Origin: Natronocalculus amylovorans
GTDB lineage: Archaea > Halobacteriota > Halobacteria > Halobacteriales > Haloferacaceae
Length of the DNA stretch: 64,000 nucleotides
Direction: 5' to 3'
Assembly (NCBI RefSeq): GCF_023638035.1
Contig: NZ_JAKRVX010000001.1
Coordinates: forward strand, 496,001-560,000
Both the position numbers and the translations under genes were made by a program. Below are positions 54,973-63,854 of the stretch, piece by piece. The notes beneath the pieces are model-generated. The model did not search any database. It was not told where the DNA came from and saw only the letters and a program-made list of their open reading frames with translations. Within the stretch, counting starts at the first letter, position 1. Each line of letters starts with the position of its first letter.

Positions 54973-55587
54973 ATGGCGACGATCGTGCTAGTTCGACACG
55001 GAGAGACAACATGGAACGCAGACGGACGAGTTCAGGGATGGGCACCAGTCCCGCTGAGCGGTCGCGGCCATGAACAAGCAACCACGCTTGCAACAGCGCT
55101 TGCCGAACGATACAGCGTCGATCGGCTCATCAGTTCGGATTTACGACGAACGCTCGAAACAGCAAGACCGATCGCCCGTGAAACAGGCGTTGCGGTTGAG
55201 CCAGATTCCGCATGGCGTGAACGAGATTTTGGGTCGTTACAAGGACTTGATTATCGGGCGTTATTTCTGGGTTATCCGGAGTTTGCGTTGACAGAGGTGG
55301 GCTATACGGCAGCAACAGCTCGGCCGGAGAGCGGTGAGAGCTTATTGGATCAACGCGACCGTGTGTTGGCTGCGTTCGATCGGCTTGTGGACTCTCTTAG
55401 TGAAGATGAAACAGTAGTTGTCGTGACGCATGGTGGAACGCTGTACCTGATTATGGGATGGCTCAACGGATTAGACATCATCGCAACTGTGACAGAGCAA
55501 GAGCAAGGAAACTGTGCGATCAATGAGTTAGATGTCAATTCAGAGAATGGAAAGACATCAATTATTTCTGAAAATGTTACAAAATAA
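54973..55587 (+). CDS. Histidine phosphatase-family protein
   Basis: 204 residues from MATIVLVRHGETTWN. The RHG motif with His-9, second His in VTHGGT (~155), Arg in SDLRRTLETA, and Glu in WRERDFGSLQG: the full phosphatase set. Members include phosphoglycerate mutase, cobalamin phosphatase CobC and nonspecific phosphatases; this one is closest by motif to the CobC/GpmB type. An ATG five codons earlier (54958) is also possible. Confidence 0.92.
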   Translation: MATIVLVRHGETTWNADGRVQGWAPVPLSGRGHEQATTLATALAERYSVDRLISSDLRRTLETARPIARETGVAVEPDSAWRERDFGSLQGLDYRALFLGYPEFALTEVGYTAATARPESGESLLDQRDRVLAAFDRLVDSLSEDETVVVVTHGGTLYLIMGWLNGLDIIATVTEQEQGNCAINELDVNSENGKTSIISENVTK

Positions 55588-55595
55588 TAACAGAG

Positions 55596-57707
55596 TCATT
55601 CGTGCAAGATATCAAGTGACGGAATATCATTCTGTTTAAAATGTGTTGCATGCTCAATAAATTCTACGGAGAGATCGTACGGGTAATAAATAGGTATATT
55701 TGCGAACGTGGAGGTCGGTGATTCCGAAAGGATATGTAGTATCTCTTCGTTCGAGAGTGCTACTGTTTTCGAAGCGATAGTTCCCATCAGTTGGAACGAG
55801 CCTTCCTCAAAGAATTGGTCAAATATTTTGACGGATCCAATCGGATGGTGATTAGTGAACGAAGACGTTGTTGTAAGTTCAAATAGGTCGTCTGTGATTG
55901 GAGAAAGGTCAAATTCTGCAGGAACTCTTCCATCAGGTTGGAGCACAATCTGTTGAGTAGTAGCTCCAATTAATTGAGAAGAGACGGGAATGCTTGAAGC
56001 AACTTGAGAGACAGAGATACCAGCGGCTATTAACACACTCATTGAAAATAAGTCAACAACATCCGGATGTCGATTAAATGACATTCCACAAAGCAAACCA
56101 ACATGGTTCAGCTGTCTGAGGTTTTGGAGATCAGTATCATTGACAACTGAAATGACAGAAGGTAGTTCACTAGTTATTGATGATAGATCTACAGTCCCAT
56201 CTGAGCATCGTACGAGTCCATCTGAGATTGGATGATCAATATATATGAGATCAGCATCCGACTGAAAAACACGCTGAAGTTGAGCCACGGTTGGTGCTGT
56301 AATAATAGTGCGACGATTATCCAATAAGGCAGAGAACCTGTTTGGTGCGGTGCTAAACAGTTGTTCAAGGGTTTCTGCGCGGTGTGTATCTGTAAACACG
56401 AATACGGCTGAAAATTCGGACGGATCAACTGCAGTGTATGAGAGCCCAGTACGATAGGAATCAGTCGTTAGAAGCGTTTTTCCAGTCGCAGGGGAGACTG
56501 TGGTTCCATGAATAGATGATTTGTTGTATTTTGATGATGTATAAGCATCTAAATTCTGGCCGACACGAATATTTGCGAGGTCATTACACAAATATGGTAA
56601 TAGTTCCATATCATCCGGGCCTTCTCGAAGCGTAGCAGATAGAGGCCACTTTGGAAGATATGGTTCAAGAGTATCGAACGGAACTTCTAAGTACTCCATA
56701 AGTTGTTCAGAGAGGGTCAACTCAGAGAGGTTCTCTGGATAGAATGGAAGTTTCTCTGCAACGTACTCATACTCCTGTCGAGGAAGTGAATAGTATCCAC
56801 CGATTCGAGTTATAGTATCCAAATAGAAACAGCTGGACAGTAGTCGATTGACAGTTTCTGTGAGCGAATGTGTGGGTGTTTCCAATGGTTCAGCGTAACC
56901 TAGGTCAAGATGCAGTGCTGGCTCGTCACCAAGTTCGAGGTCGGCCCCGAAATAATATACAAGTGGTGTAACGCGATATAAGTCTGCATACGACGGTTTG
57001 ACAGTGACTCGGATACCGGTGTCCGGTTTGGAGAGGTGCTCAGGGATATAGATTTCAGACCCATGTTCTATTTGCGGTGGATGCCCTCGTAGTGACGGCC
57101 AGGATCGTTCAGGTGAGAATTCTTTAATTGAAGATCCAAGATACGGGAGTACACGAGCCAACGACTCAGGTGAATCGGGAACAGTAATCGTTGCCTCAGG
57201 TAGTGTATGATTTGATCGAGCGCCAAGTACAATATTGGTCGAAGTGTCGAACGTGACTGTGAACTCAGTATCAGAGTGATACCCACCAGCGAATGCTGCT
57301 GAAAATGCACCATCACAGACTCGGATATAGATTTTGATGTCAGCAGTAATATCGAGGCAATATGTCCCTCTTGAGAGATCTCGTGGAGTCGTAGAGAACG
57401 AACCAAGATCATCACCGTACTCGTCACGTAGTCGAATTGTGGTTTGTGACTGGAATGTAAGTTTCTCCGTCTCAAACGAGATCGCATTATCAACAGGGAA
57501 TAAAAACCGATCGGTCAGCGCAGGTTGGACCGTGGATAATCCGTCAGCGTCCACCTGTAATGAGCCGCCGCCAAGTGTATCCTTGATTGTGACAGTACTG
57601 TCAGAGATAGAAAATGTAACGCGATCAGATCCCGCACCCGTATCGTTCACAGGGAGTAAAATACAGCAACCTATTTGACTGTGTTGGAGTGATTCATTTA
57701 CTGACAA
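55596..57707 (-). CDS. Large protein with a degenerate CHAT-like C-terminus
   Basis: 703 residues. I do not recognise the N-terminal ~300 residues, which are beta-rich. Further on, about residues 500-620, the layout DLIYIDHPISDG, CSDGTVDLSSI, then SVVNDTDLQNL and LFSMSVLIAAGISVSQVA parallels the CHAT/caspase-fold region of a haloarchaeal protein family, where from memory the Gly-His and Asn-Ala-Cys positions carry the active His and Cys. Here the His remains but the Cys position reads Asn-Asp-Thr, so protease activity looks lost. Base and codon use are AT-richer than neighbours. It is convergent with the phosphatase gene. Confidence 0.7.
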   Translation of the reverse strand: MSVNESLQHSQIGCCILLPVNDTGAGSDRVTFSISDSTVTIKDTLGGGSLQVDADGLSTVQPALTDRFLFPVDNAISFETEKLTFQSQTTIRLRDEYGDDLGSFSTTPRDLSRGTYCLDITADIKIYIRVCDGAFSAAFAGGYHSDTEFTVTFDTSTNIVLGARSNHTLPEATITVPDSPESLARVLPYLGSSIKEFSPERSWPSLRGHPPQIEHGSEIYIPEHLSKPDTGIRVTVKPSYADLYRVTPLVYYFGADLELGDEPALHLDLGYAEPLETPTHSLTETVNRLLSSCFYLDTITRIGGYYSLPRQEYEYVAEKLPFYPENLSELTLSEQLMEYLEVPFDTLEPYLPKWPLSATLREGPDDMELLPYLCNDLANIRVGQNLDAYTSSKYNKSSIHGTTVSPATGKTLLTTDSYRTGLSYTAVDPSEFSAVFVFTDTHRAETLEQLFSTAPNRFSALLDNRRTIITAPTVAQLQRVFQSDADLIYIDHPISDGLVRCSDGTVDLSSITSELPSVISVVNDTDLQNLRQLNHVGLLCGMSFNRHPDVVDLFSMSVLIAAGISVSQVASSIPVSSQLIGATTQQIVLQPDGRVPAEFDLSPITDDLFELTTTSSFTNHHPIGSVKIFDQFFEEGSFQLMGTIASKTVALSNEEILHILSESPTSTFANIPIYYPYDLSVEFIEHATHFKQNDIPSLDILHE

Positions 57708-57732
57708 TACTCACTATACAGAGGAATCACGC

Positions 57733-58599
57733 TCAGTGTGTTGGATACTCTTGGGAAAACACGTTATCGATTGCCTCTTGCTCACTATATGCATCGTTTG
57801 CAGGGCTTACGCTACCGGTCTCGTATCCATGCAGATCGAGTGTAACATGATCGAAGCCGACCTTAGAAAGGTGTTCTCTTGCAGCATCAACAAAGTCCGG
57901 GTTGAGCGCGGCGGCGAACTCCTCGCGAGCAATTTCAATGCGAGCGAGACCATCATGATCTCGGACACGGAACTGAGAGAACCCCCACGTCCGAAGGATG
58001 CGCTCTGCTTTCTCAACACGGGAGAGCCGTTCTTTTGTGACGGAGAGACCGGTTGGAATGCGAGAAGAGAGACATGCCATCGATGGTTTGTCCGCAACAG
58101 ACAGCGCGTACTCGTCCGCGATTTCCCGCACTTCGTCTTTCGAGATATTGTGTTCAAGCAGGGGTGACCGTATCTCAAGTTCTTCAACAGCACGAAGCCC
58201 GGGTCTGTGGCCTTCACCCGGGTCAGATGCATTAGTACCATCACAAACCGTCTCAATACCGAGATCGTGAGCGGCGTCATACATTTTTCCGAGCCGCATT
58301 GTTCGGCAGTGGTAACACCGATCGGCGTCATTCACGACGAAGTCTGGATTTTCTAATTCAGAAAACTCGACAATCTCGTGTGAGATACCAATTTCCGCTG
58401 CGACGGATACTGCATCTTCCAGTTCTGCTTCTGGGAGCGTCTCGCTTTTTGCAGTGCACGCAACGGCATTGTCCCCGAGTACGTCGTGTGCCAGTGCAGC
58501 AACCACACTTGAGTCAACACCGCCCGAAAATGCGATGAGAACTCCGTCCCGATCGGCAAGATCATCGCGTACGGCGGCTGCTTTCTCGGTGGCGTTCAT
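57733..58599 (-). CDS. larE: ATP-dependent sulfur transferase LarE
   Basis: 288 residues. PP-loop AFSGGVDSSVVAAL (~23-36), RCYHCRTMRLG (~93), DGTNASDPGEGHRPGLRAVEEL, KPSMACLSSRIPTG (~173-186). The Cys in ACLSSR matches the sacrificial Cys of the Lactobacillus enzyme, which gives its sulfur to the pyridinium dicarboxylate precursor of the nickel-pincer cofactor. larB, larC and lactate racemase are not in the window, so the gene acts apart from its partners or has another sulfur acceptor. Confidence 0.92.
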   Translation of the reverse strand: MNATEKAAAVRDDLADRDGVLIAFSGGVDSSVVAALAHDVLGDNAVACTAKSETLPEAELEDAVSVAAEIGISHEIVEFSELENPDFVVNDADRCYHCRTMRLGKMYDAAHDLGIETVCDGTNASDPGEGHRPGLRAVEELEIRSPLLEHNISKDEVREIADEYALSVADKPSMACLSSRIPTGLSVTKERLSRVEKAERILRTWGFSQFRVRDHDGLARIEIAREEFAAALNPDFVDAAREHLSKVGFDHVTLDLHGYETGSVSPANDAYSEQEAIDNVFSQEYPTH

Positions 58600-58700
58600 G
58601 CCCGTCGTTGGTGGGCGGATGAGAAAAGCGCATTGTATAGCTGTGCAAACTGTGAGATACCCACAAGCTTTTGGGGATACCCCGAACTACTCAGAATCGA

Positions 58701-60677
58701 ATGGAACTCGAATCGATCCCCGGGATTGGATCGAAAACCGCAGACGCACTTGCCGCAGTAGACGATCCGGAAACGATTATTGAGACAGGGGATGTCCTTG
58801 CACTCTCTCGCGTCCGTGGCATTTCTGAAGGCCGGGCAGCACTCATTGCGCGTGGAGCAATTAGACGACGGCATGACGACCCGGGTGGATTTCTTGCGAC
58901 CGATCGGGCAAAATCACTGTACGGTGATGCGCTCTCACTGCTTCAAGAGCGAGCGGTGACGCGCTACGGTAAAAAGCGATTAGAGACCTTCTATCCCAGT
59001 GGCGTACAGTCCCGAATTGACGAAGCACAGGCAATCGTTGAGACAGCGATGGAGCGTGAGCCATCGGACGCAGTCCGAGACGCGTTACAGGGTGTAGAGC
59101 CGTTAGCCGACCCGACAGGGCTTCGTATCCGCGATCGATGTCTAGCAACGGGTGATGGTGAGCGGTATGCCGAAGCAAAGCGGCGCTATCCGGAGATATC
59201 CGTTGAAACAGCGGAGGATGCACGATCGATCGACGAGCTTGCTCGGTCATACTCGACGGTCATCGTCCTTGATGAGCAGTTTGCAGGGCTTGATTGGAGC
59301 GGTGATGTGACGGTCGAGCCAGCAGCGCTTGACCAACCCGAACTTGTTGCACCAGAGCGACTCTTAGCATTTTTTGCAGTCAACCGCAGTCGATTGGAAG
59401 CCGCAGCAGCAGTACATCGGATCACGGGAATGGAGCCGGCGTGTGATCTCGAAACACTCGCAGATGTGCTTTCTCGAGTACATGATGACGGGACGATCGT
59501 CGGAGATGAAGAACTGACGCGATTGAATGTGGCTGTCGATGATCTTGATGCGGCAGTAGGAACCGCAACCACGGTTGCAGACAATCATCTCCGAGATGCG
59601 ATCAAAAAGCAAGACGTCACAATACAAGGCCAAGATTTCCTCTCCCTAGTCGAACAGGGTGCACGAGTCGATTCGCTGCTTGCACGAGAGCTGTCTGATG
59701 AGTATGATGCTGCAATTGAAAAGGCACGCTATGAGTTGGTAACAGCCTTACAGTTGGATGAGGGTGAGGCTGAGTTCGTAGAACAGATCTTTGGCGGCGA
59801 ACCAACGTTCCCAGTTACCTATCGTGAAGATGCCGTCAGTCGGTTCCGAACAGAATTAACAGCAGAGCGCGATCGTCGGGCGAACAAACTCAAAGCGACG
59901 CTTGCAGCGGAACTCGCGACGCTTCAAGAGCCAGTAGAGGAGCTTGTCAGGGCGGCACTTGAGATCGATGTTGAGCAGGCAATTGCAACGTTTGCGCGCG
60001 ACTATGATTGCGTTCTTCCAACGGTAACAGCGACCGGTGGATTCACAATTGAAGCAGGTAGATCACCACTGCTTGATGTCGAATTTACCAATGTCGAGCC
60101 GGTTGATTACAGTGTGTCCGGCGTAACACTCCTTTCTGGCGTTAATTCAGGTGGAAAGACATCGACACTTGATTTGGTCGGCTTGGTTGTGATCTTTGCG
60201 CACATGGGGATGCCAGTACCCGCAGCGCGAGCAGAGATCCAACGGTTCAGCGAACTACACTACTACGCAAAATCACAAGGGACACTAGATGCAGGCGCTT
60301 TCGAATCAACACTTCGTGACTTTGGCTCGTTGGTTGATGGTGCAGACGGGCGGCTCGTACTTGTTGATGAACTGGAAAGTATTACTGAGCCCGGTGCATC
60401 TGCAAAAATAATTGCGGGGATTCTTGAGGCACTCACCGAGACAGATACGACTGCGGTGTTTGTCTCCCACCTTGCGGGGGAGATACAGGATGCAGCAGCA
60501 GTATCAATCGCCGTCGATGGAATCCGCGCAAAAGGGCTGGTTGATGGAGAGCTACAGGTCGATCGATCGCCGAAGAAGGATCATTTAGCGCGATCGACAC
60601 CGGAGCTCATTGTCGAGAAACTTGCTGGAGAGGCGAAGGATAGCAGATTCTATGAATCGTTATTAGAGAAGTTCTAA
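58701..60677 (+). CDS. HhH-MutS-family ATPase (MutS5/MutS2-like)
   Basis: 658 residues from MELESIPGIG. The N-terminus has two helix-hairpin-helix units (IPGIGSKTADAL, VRGISEGRAALIARGAI), then a long coiled-coil-bearing core and a C-terminal MutS ABC ATPase: Walker A GVNSGGKTST (~490), Walker B LVLVDELES (~562), and signature ITEPGASAK. The mismatch-sensing domain of MutS1 is absent. Archaeal HhH-MutS proteins of this kind are thought to act in recombination or branched DNA processing. The frame upstream to 58671 is not the start. Confidence 0.9.
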   Translation: MELESIPGIGSKTADALAAVDDPETIIETGDVLALSRVRGISEGRAALIARGAIRRRHDDPGGFLATDRAKSLYGDALSLLQERAVTRYGKKRLETFYPSGVQSRIDEAQAIVETAMEREPSDAVRDALQGVEPLADPTGLRIRDRCLATGDGERYAEAKRRYPEISVETAEDARSIDELARSYSTVIVLDEQFAGLDWSGDVTVEPAALDQPELVAPERLLAFFAVNRSRLEAAAAVHRITGMEPACDLETLADVLSRVHDDGTIVGDEELTRLNVAVDDLDAAVGTATTVADNHLRDAIKKQDVTIQGQDFLSLVEQGARVDSLLARELSDEYDAAIEKARYELVTALQLDEGEAEFVEQIFGGEPTFPVTYREDAVSRFRTELTAERDRRANKLKATLAAELATLQEPVEELVRAALEIDVEQAIATFARDYDCVLPTVTATGGFTIEAGRSPLLDVEFTNVEPVDYSVSGVTLLSGVNSGGKTSTLDLVGLVVIFAHMGMPVPAARAEIQRFSELHYYAKSQGTLDAGAFESTLRDFGSLVDGADGRLVLVDELESITEPGASAKIIAGILEALTETDTTAVFVSHLAGEIQDAAAVSIAVDGIRAKGLVDGELQVDRSPKKDHLARSTPELIVEKLAGEAKDSRFYESLLEKF

Positions 60678-60744
60678 CCATGATTCTGGAGTGAGTTAGG
60701 AGATCATGTGTTTGGCTGACGCGGCTAAGACGGGATGGACAGGA

Positions 60745-60750
60745 TTTTAA
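60745..60750 (+). promoter_or_regulatory. TATA-like box of the L39e operon
   Basis: TTTTAA centred ~30 bases before the ATG at 60777; probably drives L39e-L31e-eIF6. Confidence 0.45.
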
Positions 60751-60776
60751 GCCGGCCGCGGGTAGGATATCCCACT

Positions 60777-60929
60777 ATGGGTAAAAAATCGAAGGCCAAA
60801 AAGAAACGTCTGGCAAAACTCGAGCGTCAGAACACGCGTGTCCCAACGTGGGTCATGCTCAAGACCGACATGAAGGTAACACGAAATCCAAAACGGCGTA
60901 ACTGGCGGCAAAGCGACACTGACGAGTAA
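60777..60929 (+). CDS. rpl39e: Ribosomal protein L39e
   Basis: 50 residues, basic ([23 protein letters not shown], then [12 protein letters not shown]), a full-length member of the family. It sits in the peptide exit tunnel of the large subunit. Five bases upstream of L31e. The frame to 60735 is longer but has no support. Confidence 0.97.
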   Translation: MGKKSKAKKKRLAKLERQNTRVPTWVMLKTDMKVTRNPKRRNWRQSDTDE

Positions 60930-60934
60930 GAACA

Positions 60935-61210
60935 ATGAGTACAAGCGACTTCGAAGAACGTGTTGTAACGGTTCCGCTTCGTGACGCAAAAAAGAAGCCA
61001 ATCCAACAGCGCGCAGACGCAGCAATGAGAATTATCCGCGAACATCTCGCGAAACACTTCTCCGTTGAGGAGGGCGACGTCCGCCTTGATCCATCGATCA
61101 ACGAGGCAGTTTGGGAACGCGGCCGTCAGAACCCGCCAAGCAAACTCCGTGTCCGTGCGGCACGGTTCGTTGAGGACGGCGAAGCAGTCGTCGAAGCAGA
61201 ATCTGCATAA
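60935..61210 (+). CDS. rpl31e: Ribosomal protein L31e
   Basis: 91 residues. Family core: ERVVTVPLRDAKKKP, RADAAMRIIREHLAKHF, VRLDPSINEAVWERG. It binds near the tunnel exit. In the operon L39e-L31e-eIF6 common in archaea. Confidence 0.97.
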   Translation: MSTSDFEERVVTVPLRDAKKKPIQQRADAAMRIIREHLAKHFSVEEGDVRLDPSINEAVWERGRQNPPSKLRVRAARFVEDGEAVVEAESA

Positions 61211-61218
61211 ATTAAATC

Positions 61219-61884
61219 GTGTTACGTGCTTCCGTTTCCGGTTCATCGTACGTCGGTGTGTTTGCTCGGACAACCAACGACTGTCTACTCGTCCGGCGGG
61301 ACATTGATGACGAGGTAATCGAGGAGATGGCCGACGAGCTTTCGGTCGATGCAGTCCCAACAACGATCGGTGGCTCCGGAACAGTCGGGGCGTTAGCCGT
61401 CGGTAACGAAAATGGCCTCCTCGTCTCCAGTCGCGTCGCGTCGACCGAGATGGAGACAATCGAGGATGAAACGGGACTTGAGGTGCACGAACTCCCCGGG
61501 AGAATCAACGCAGCAGGAAACGTCGTGCTTGCGAATGATTACGGCGCATATGTCCATCCAGACCTGACGCGGGAAGCAGTCCTGACAGTGAAGAATGCAC
61601 TCGATGTCCCAGTGCTCCGAGGAGATATTGGCGATGTAAAGACGGTTGGAACCGCTGCAGTCGCTACAAACAGCGGTGTGCTATGCCATCCGAAAGCCCG
61701 AGAACCAGAGCTTGAGGCTCTTGAAGAGCATCTTGATGTGTACGCCGATCTTGGAACAATCAACTACGGTGGGCCACTGATTGGCTCTGGGTTAGTTGCA
61801 AACGACAACGGCTATATTGTTGGCCAAGATACGACAGGCCCTGAGCTTGGTCGGATCGAAGATACACTCGGCTACCTCGAGTAG
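61219..61884 (+). CDS. eif6: Translation initiation factor 6 (anti-association factor)
   Basis: 221 residues from GTG. Five-fold pentein repeat ([85 protein letters not shown]). It binds the large subunit and keeps subunits apart. Eight bases after L31e. Confidence 0.97.
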   Translation: MLRASVSGSSYVGVFARTTNDCLLVRRDIDDEVIEEMADELSVDAVPTTIGGSGTVGALAVGNENGLLVSSRVASTEMETIEDETGLEVHELPGRINAAGNVVLANDYGAYVHPDLTREAVLTVKNALDVPVLRGDIGDVKTVGTAAVATNSGVLCHPKAREPELEALEEHLDVYADLGTINYGGPLIGSGLVANDNGYIVGQDTTGPELGRIEDTLGYLE

Positions 61885-61981
61885 TCTACCGCTTTTTTGA
61901 TGGACGTCTACGGATGTGAATAGCTTTCACACCAGCACAGAGTAGGAAGATACTTCCCGCTCTGTACCCCATTTGCCGTAC

Positions 61982-62158
61982 ATGAGTCAATTTACAGTCA
62001 ACGGAAAGTTCCAAGCCCGTGGTGGGTTCCAGGAATTCACGAAAGAGATCGAAGCAGTAAACGAAAACGTTGCAAAAGAGCACGTGCTTTCGCAGATCGG
62101 AAGTGAGCACGGTCTCAAACGAACCCAGATCGAAATAACGGGTGTGTCCGCAGCATGA
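61982..62158 (+). CDS. rplX: Ribosomal protein LX (L18a)
   Basis: 58 residues from MSQFTVNGKF. Family: FTVNGKFQARGGFQEFTKE, HVLSQIGSEHGLKRTQIEI. Its last four bases overlap the prefoldin alpha start. A gap of 97 bases lies before it. Confidence 0.96.
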   Translation: MSQFTVNGKFQARGGFQEFTKEIEAVNENVAKEHVLSQIGSEHGLKRTQIEITGVSAA

Positions 62159-62619
62159 TGGGTGGCGGTGGTCAACAGCAGCTTCAACAGTTGTCCCAAG
62201 AGCTGCAAGCGATCGACGCCGAAATCGAAGAATTGCAAACAGATATTGAGGGCCTCCGTACCGAGCAGTCGGAGATCGACGAGGCAGTCGAAGCGATCAA
62301 CACCCTCGAAAGCGGCTCAACCGTGCAGGTGCCGCTTGGCGGTGGCGCATACGTCCGCGCAGAAGTCGATGACATTGACGAGATTGTCGTGAGCCTCGGT
62401 GGCGGCTACGCTGCAGAGCAGGCCCAAGGTGGTGCGATCGAAACGCTCCATCGGAAACAGGATGCGCTGGACGATCGGATCGCAGATGTTGAATCCGAGA
62501 TTGACGAGCTCGAGCAGGAGAGCGCACAGATCGAACAGCAGGCCCAACAGATGCAACAGCAGATGCAGCAACAGCAGATGCAGCAGATGCAACAGCTACA
62601 GGAAGACCAGGACGAGTAA
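62155..62619 (+). CDS. pfdA: Prefoldin alpha subunit
   Basis: 154 residues. Coiled-coil alpha-type prefoldin: helix, two beta hairpins in the centre (SGSTVQVPLGGGAYVRAEV, IVVSLGGGYAAEQ), helix, then a tail rich in Gln and Met (~130-150). The hexamer of alpha and beta subunits takes nascent proteins to the thermosome. ATGA overlap with LX. Confidence 0.96.
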   Translation: MMGGGGQQQLQQLSQELQAIDAEIEELQTDIEGLRTEQSEIDEAVEAINTLESGSTVQVPLGGGAYVRAEVDDIDEIVVSLGGGYAAEQAQGGAIETLHRKQDALDDRIADVESEIDELEQESAQIEQQAQQMQQQMQQQQMQQMQQLQEDQDE

Positions 62620-62622
62620 ACC

Positions 62623-63810
62623 GTGTTTGACGGACTGAAAGACAAGCTGAACAAGTTCCGGAAGAACGTTGAGGAGACGGCAGAAGAGAAATCTGAAGCC
62701 GAAGTCGAAGCCGGATCTGAGACCGAATCTGAACCAAAAACAGAGCCAGCGCTGGAGCCAGAAGCGGATGAACCCGTAGACGCTACGGCAGAACCAGCCA
62801 CTGAAACTGGAAAGACAGGATCTGGGTCAGAACCGGAGCCAGAGCCAGAGCTGGAACCAGAACCGGCGTCTGAGCCAACGCAGACGGATGCTGAATCCGG
62901 CGACAGTGAAGATAGCTCAGGGCCGAGCGCGTTCAAGCGCGCGGCAGCGTTTGCAACTGGGAAGATCATCATCGAGGAAGAGGATCTCGAAGACCCGCTC
63001 TGGGAGCTTGAGATGGCACTCATTCAAAGCGACGTTGAGATGAGTGTTGCAGAGGAGATGCTTGAGACAATCCGTGAGAAGATGATCGGCGAGACGCGAA
63101 AGCAGGTCGACACAACTGGTGAACTCGTCGAAGAGGCGCTCAAGGATGCCTTGTTGGATGTTATCAGCGTCGGACAGTTCGATTTCGATCAGCGCATTGC
63201 AGATGCAGACAAACCGGTGACGATCGTGTTCACTGGTGTCAACGGCGTTGGAAAGACAACAAGTATCGCAAAACTCTCAGAATACCTTGGAAACCAAGGC
63301 TACTCAGTCGTGCTTGCAAACGGTGATACCTATCGTGCAGGTGCAAACGAGCAGATCAAATCCCATGCAGATAATCTCGGTCGAAAGCTGATCTCTCACG
63401 AACAGGGTGGCGATCCAGCAGCAGTGCTGTATGACGGGGTTAAATATGCTGAATCAAACGATATCGATATCGTCCTTGGTGATACAGCAGGACGGCTTCA
63501 TACGAGCGACGATCTGATGTCTCAGTTGGCAAAAATCGATCGGGTAGTCGATCCGGATATGACGCTGTTTGTCGATGAGGCGGTTGCGGGACAAGACGCA
63601 GTCCAGCGAGCCAAGAAGTTCAATGAGGCAGCCGCGATTGATGGCACAGTACTAACGAAAGCAGATGCAGATTCCTCCGGTGGTGCCGCAATTTCGATCG
63701 CATACGTCACTGGAAAACCAATCCTGTTCCTCGGTGTTGGACAAGACTACAATGATATTGAGCGGTTCGACCCAGAGCTCCTAGTCGAGCGCCTCCTTGG
63801 CGACGAGTAA
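62623..63810 (+). CDS. ftsY: Signal recognition particle receptor FtsY
   Basis: 395 residues from GTG, three bases after pfdA. The first ~105 residues form an acidic Glu/Pro-rich A domain with repeated E-P-E-P; then the NG domain: G1 TGVNGVGKTTSIAKL (~204), DTAGRLHT (~287), TKADADSSGG (~347), end GVGQDYNDIERFDPELLVERLLG. Receives SRP-ribosome complexes at the membrane. Confidence 0.97.
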   Translation: MFDGLKDKLNKFRKNVEETAEEKSEAEVEAGSETESEPKTEPALEPEADEPVDATAEPATETGKTGSGSEPEPEPELEPEPASEPTQTDAESGDSEDSSGPSAFKRAAAFATGKIIIEEEDLEDPLWELEMALIQSDVEMSVAEEMLETIREKMIGETRKQVDTTGELVEEALKDALLDVISVGQFDFDQRIADADKPVTIVFTGVNGVGKTTSIAKLSEYLGNQGYSVVLANGDTYRAGANEQIKSHADNLGRKLISHEQGGDPAAVLYDGVKYAESNDIDIVLGDTAGRLHTSDDLMSQLAKIDRVVDPDMTLFVDEAVAGQDAVQRAKKFNEAAAIDGTVLTKADADSSGGAAISIAYVTGKPILFLGVGQDYNDIERFDPELLVERLLGDE

Positions 63811-63854
63811 TCCCGCTGCGATACTTTTTCAGAGCGTATCACGTAGAGTTCGTA

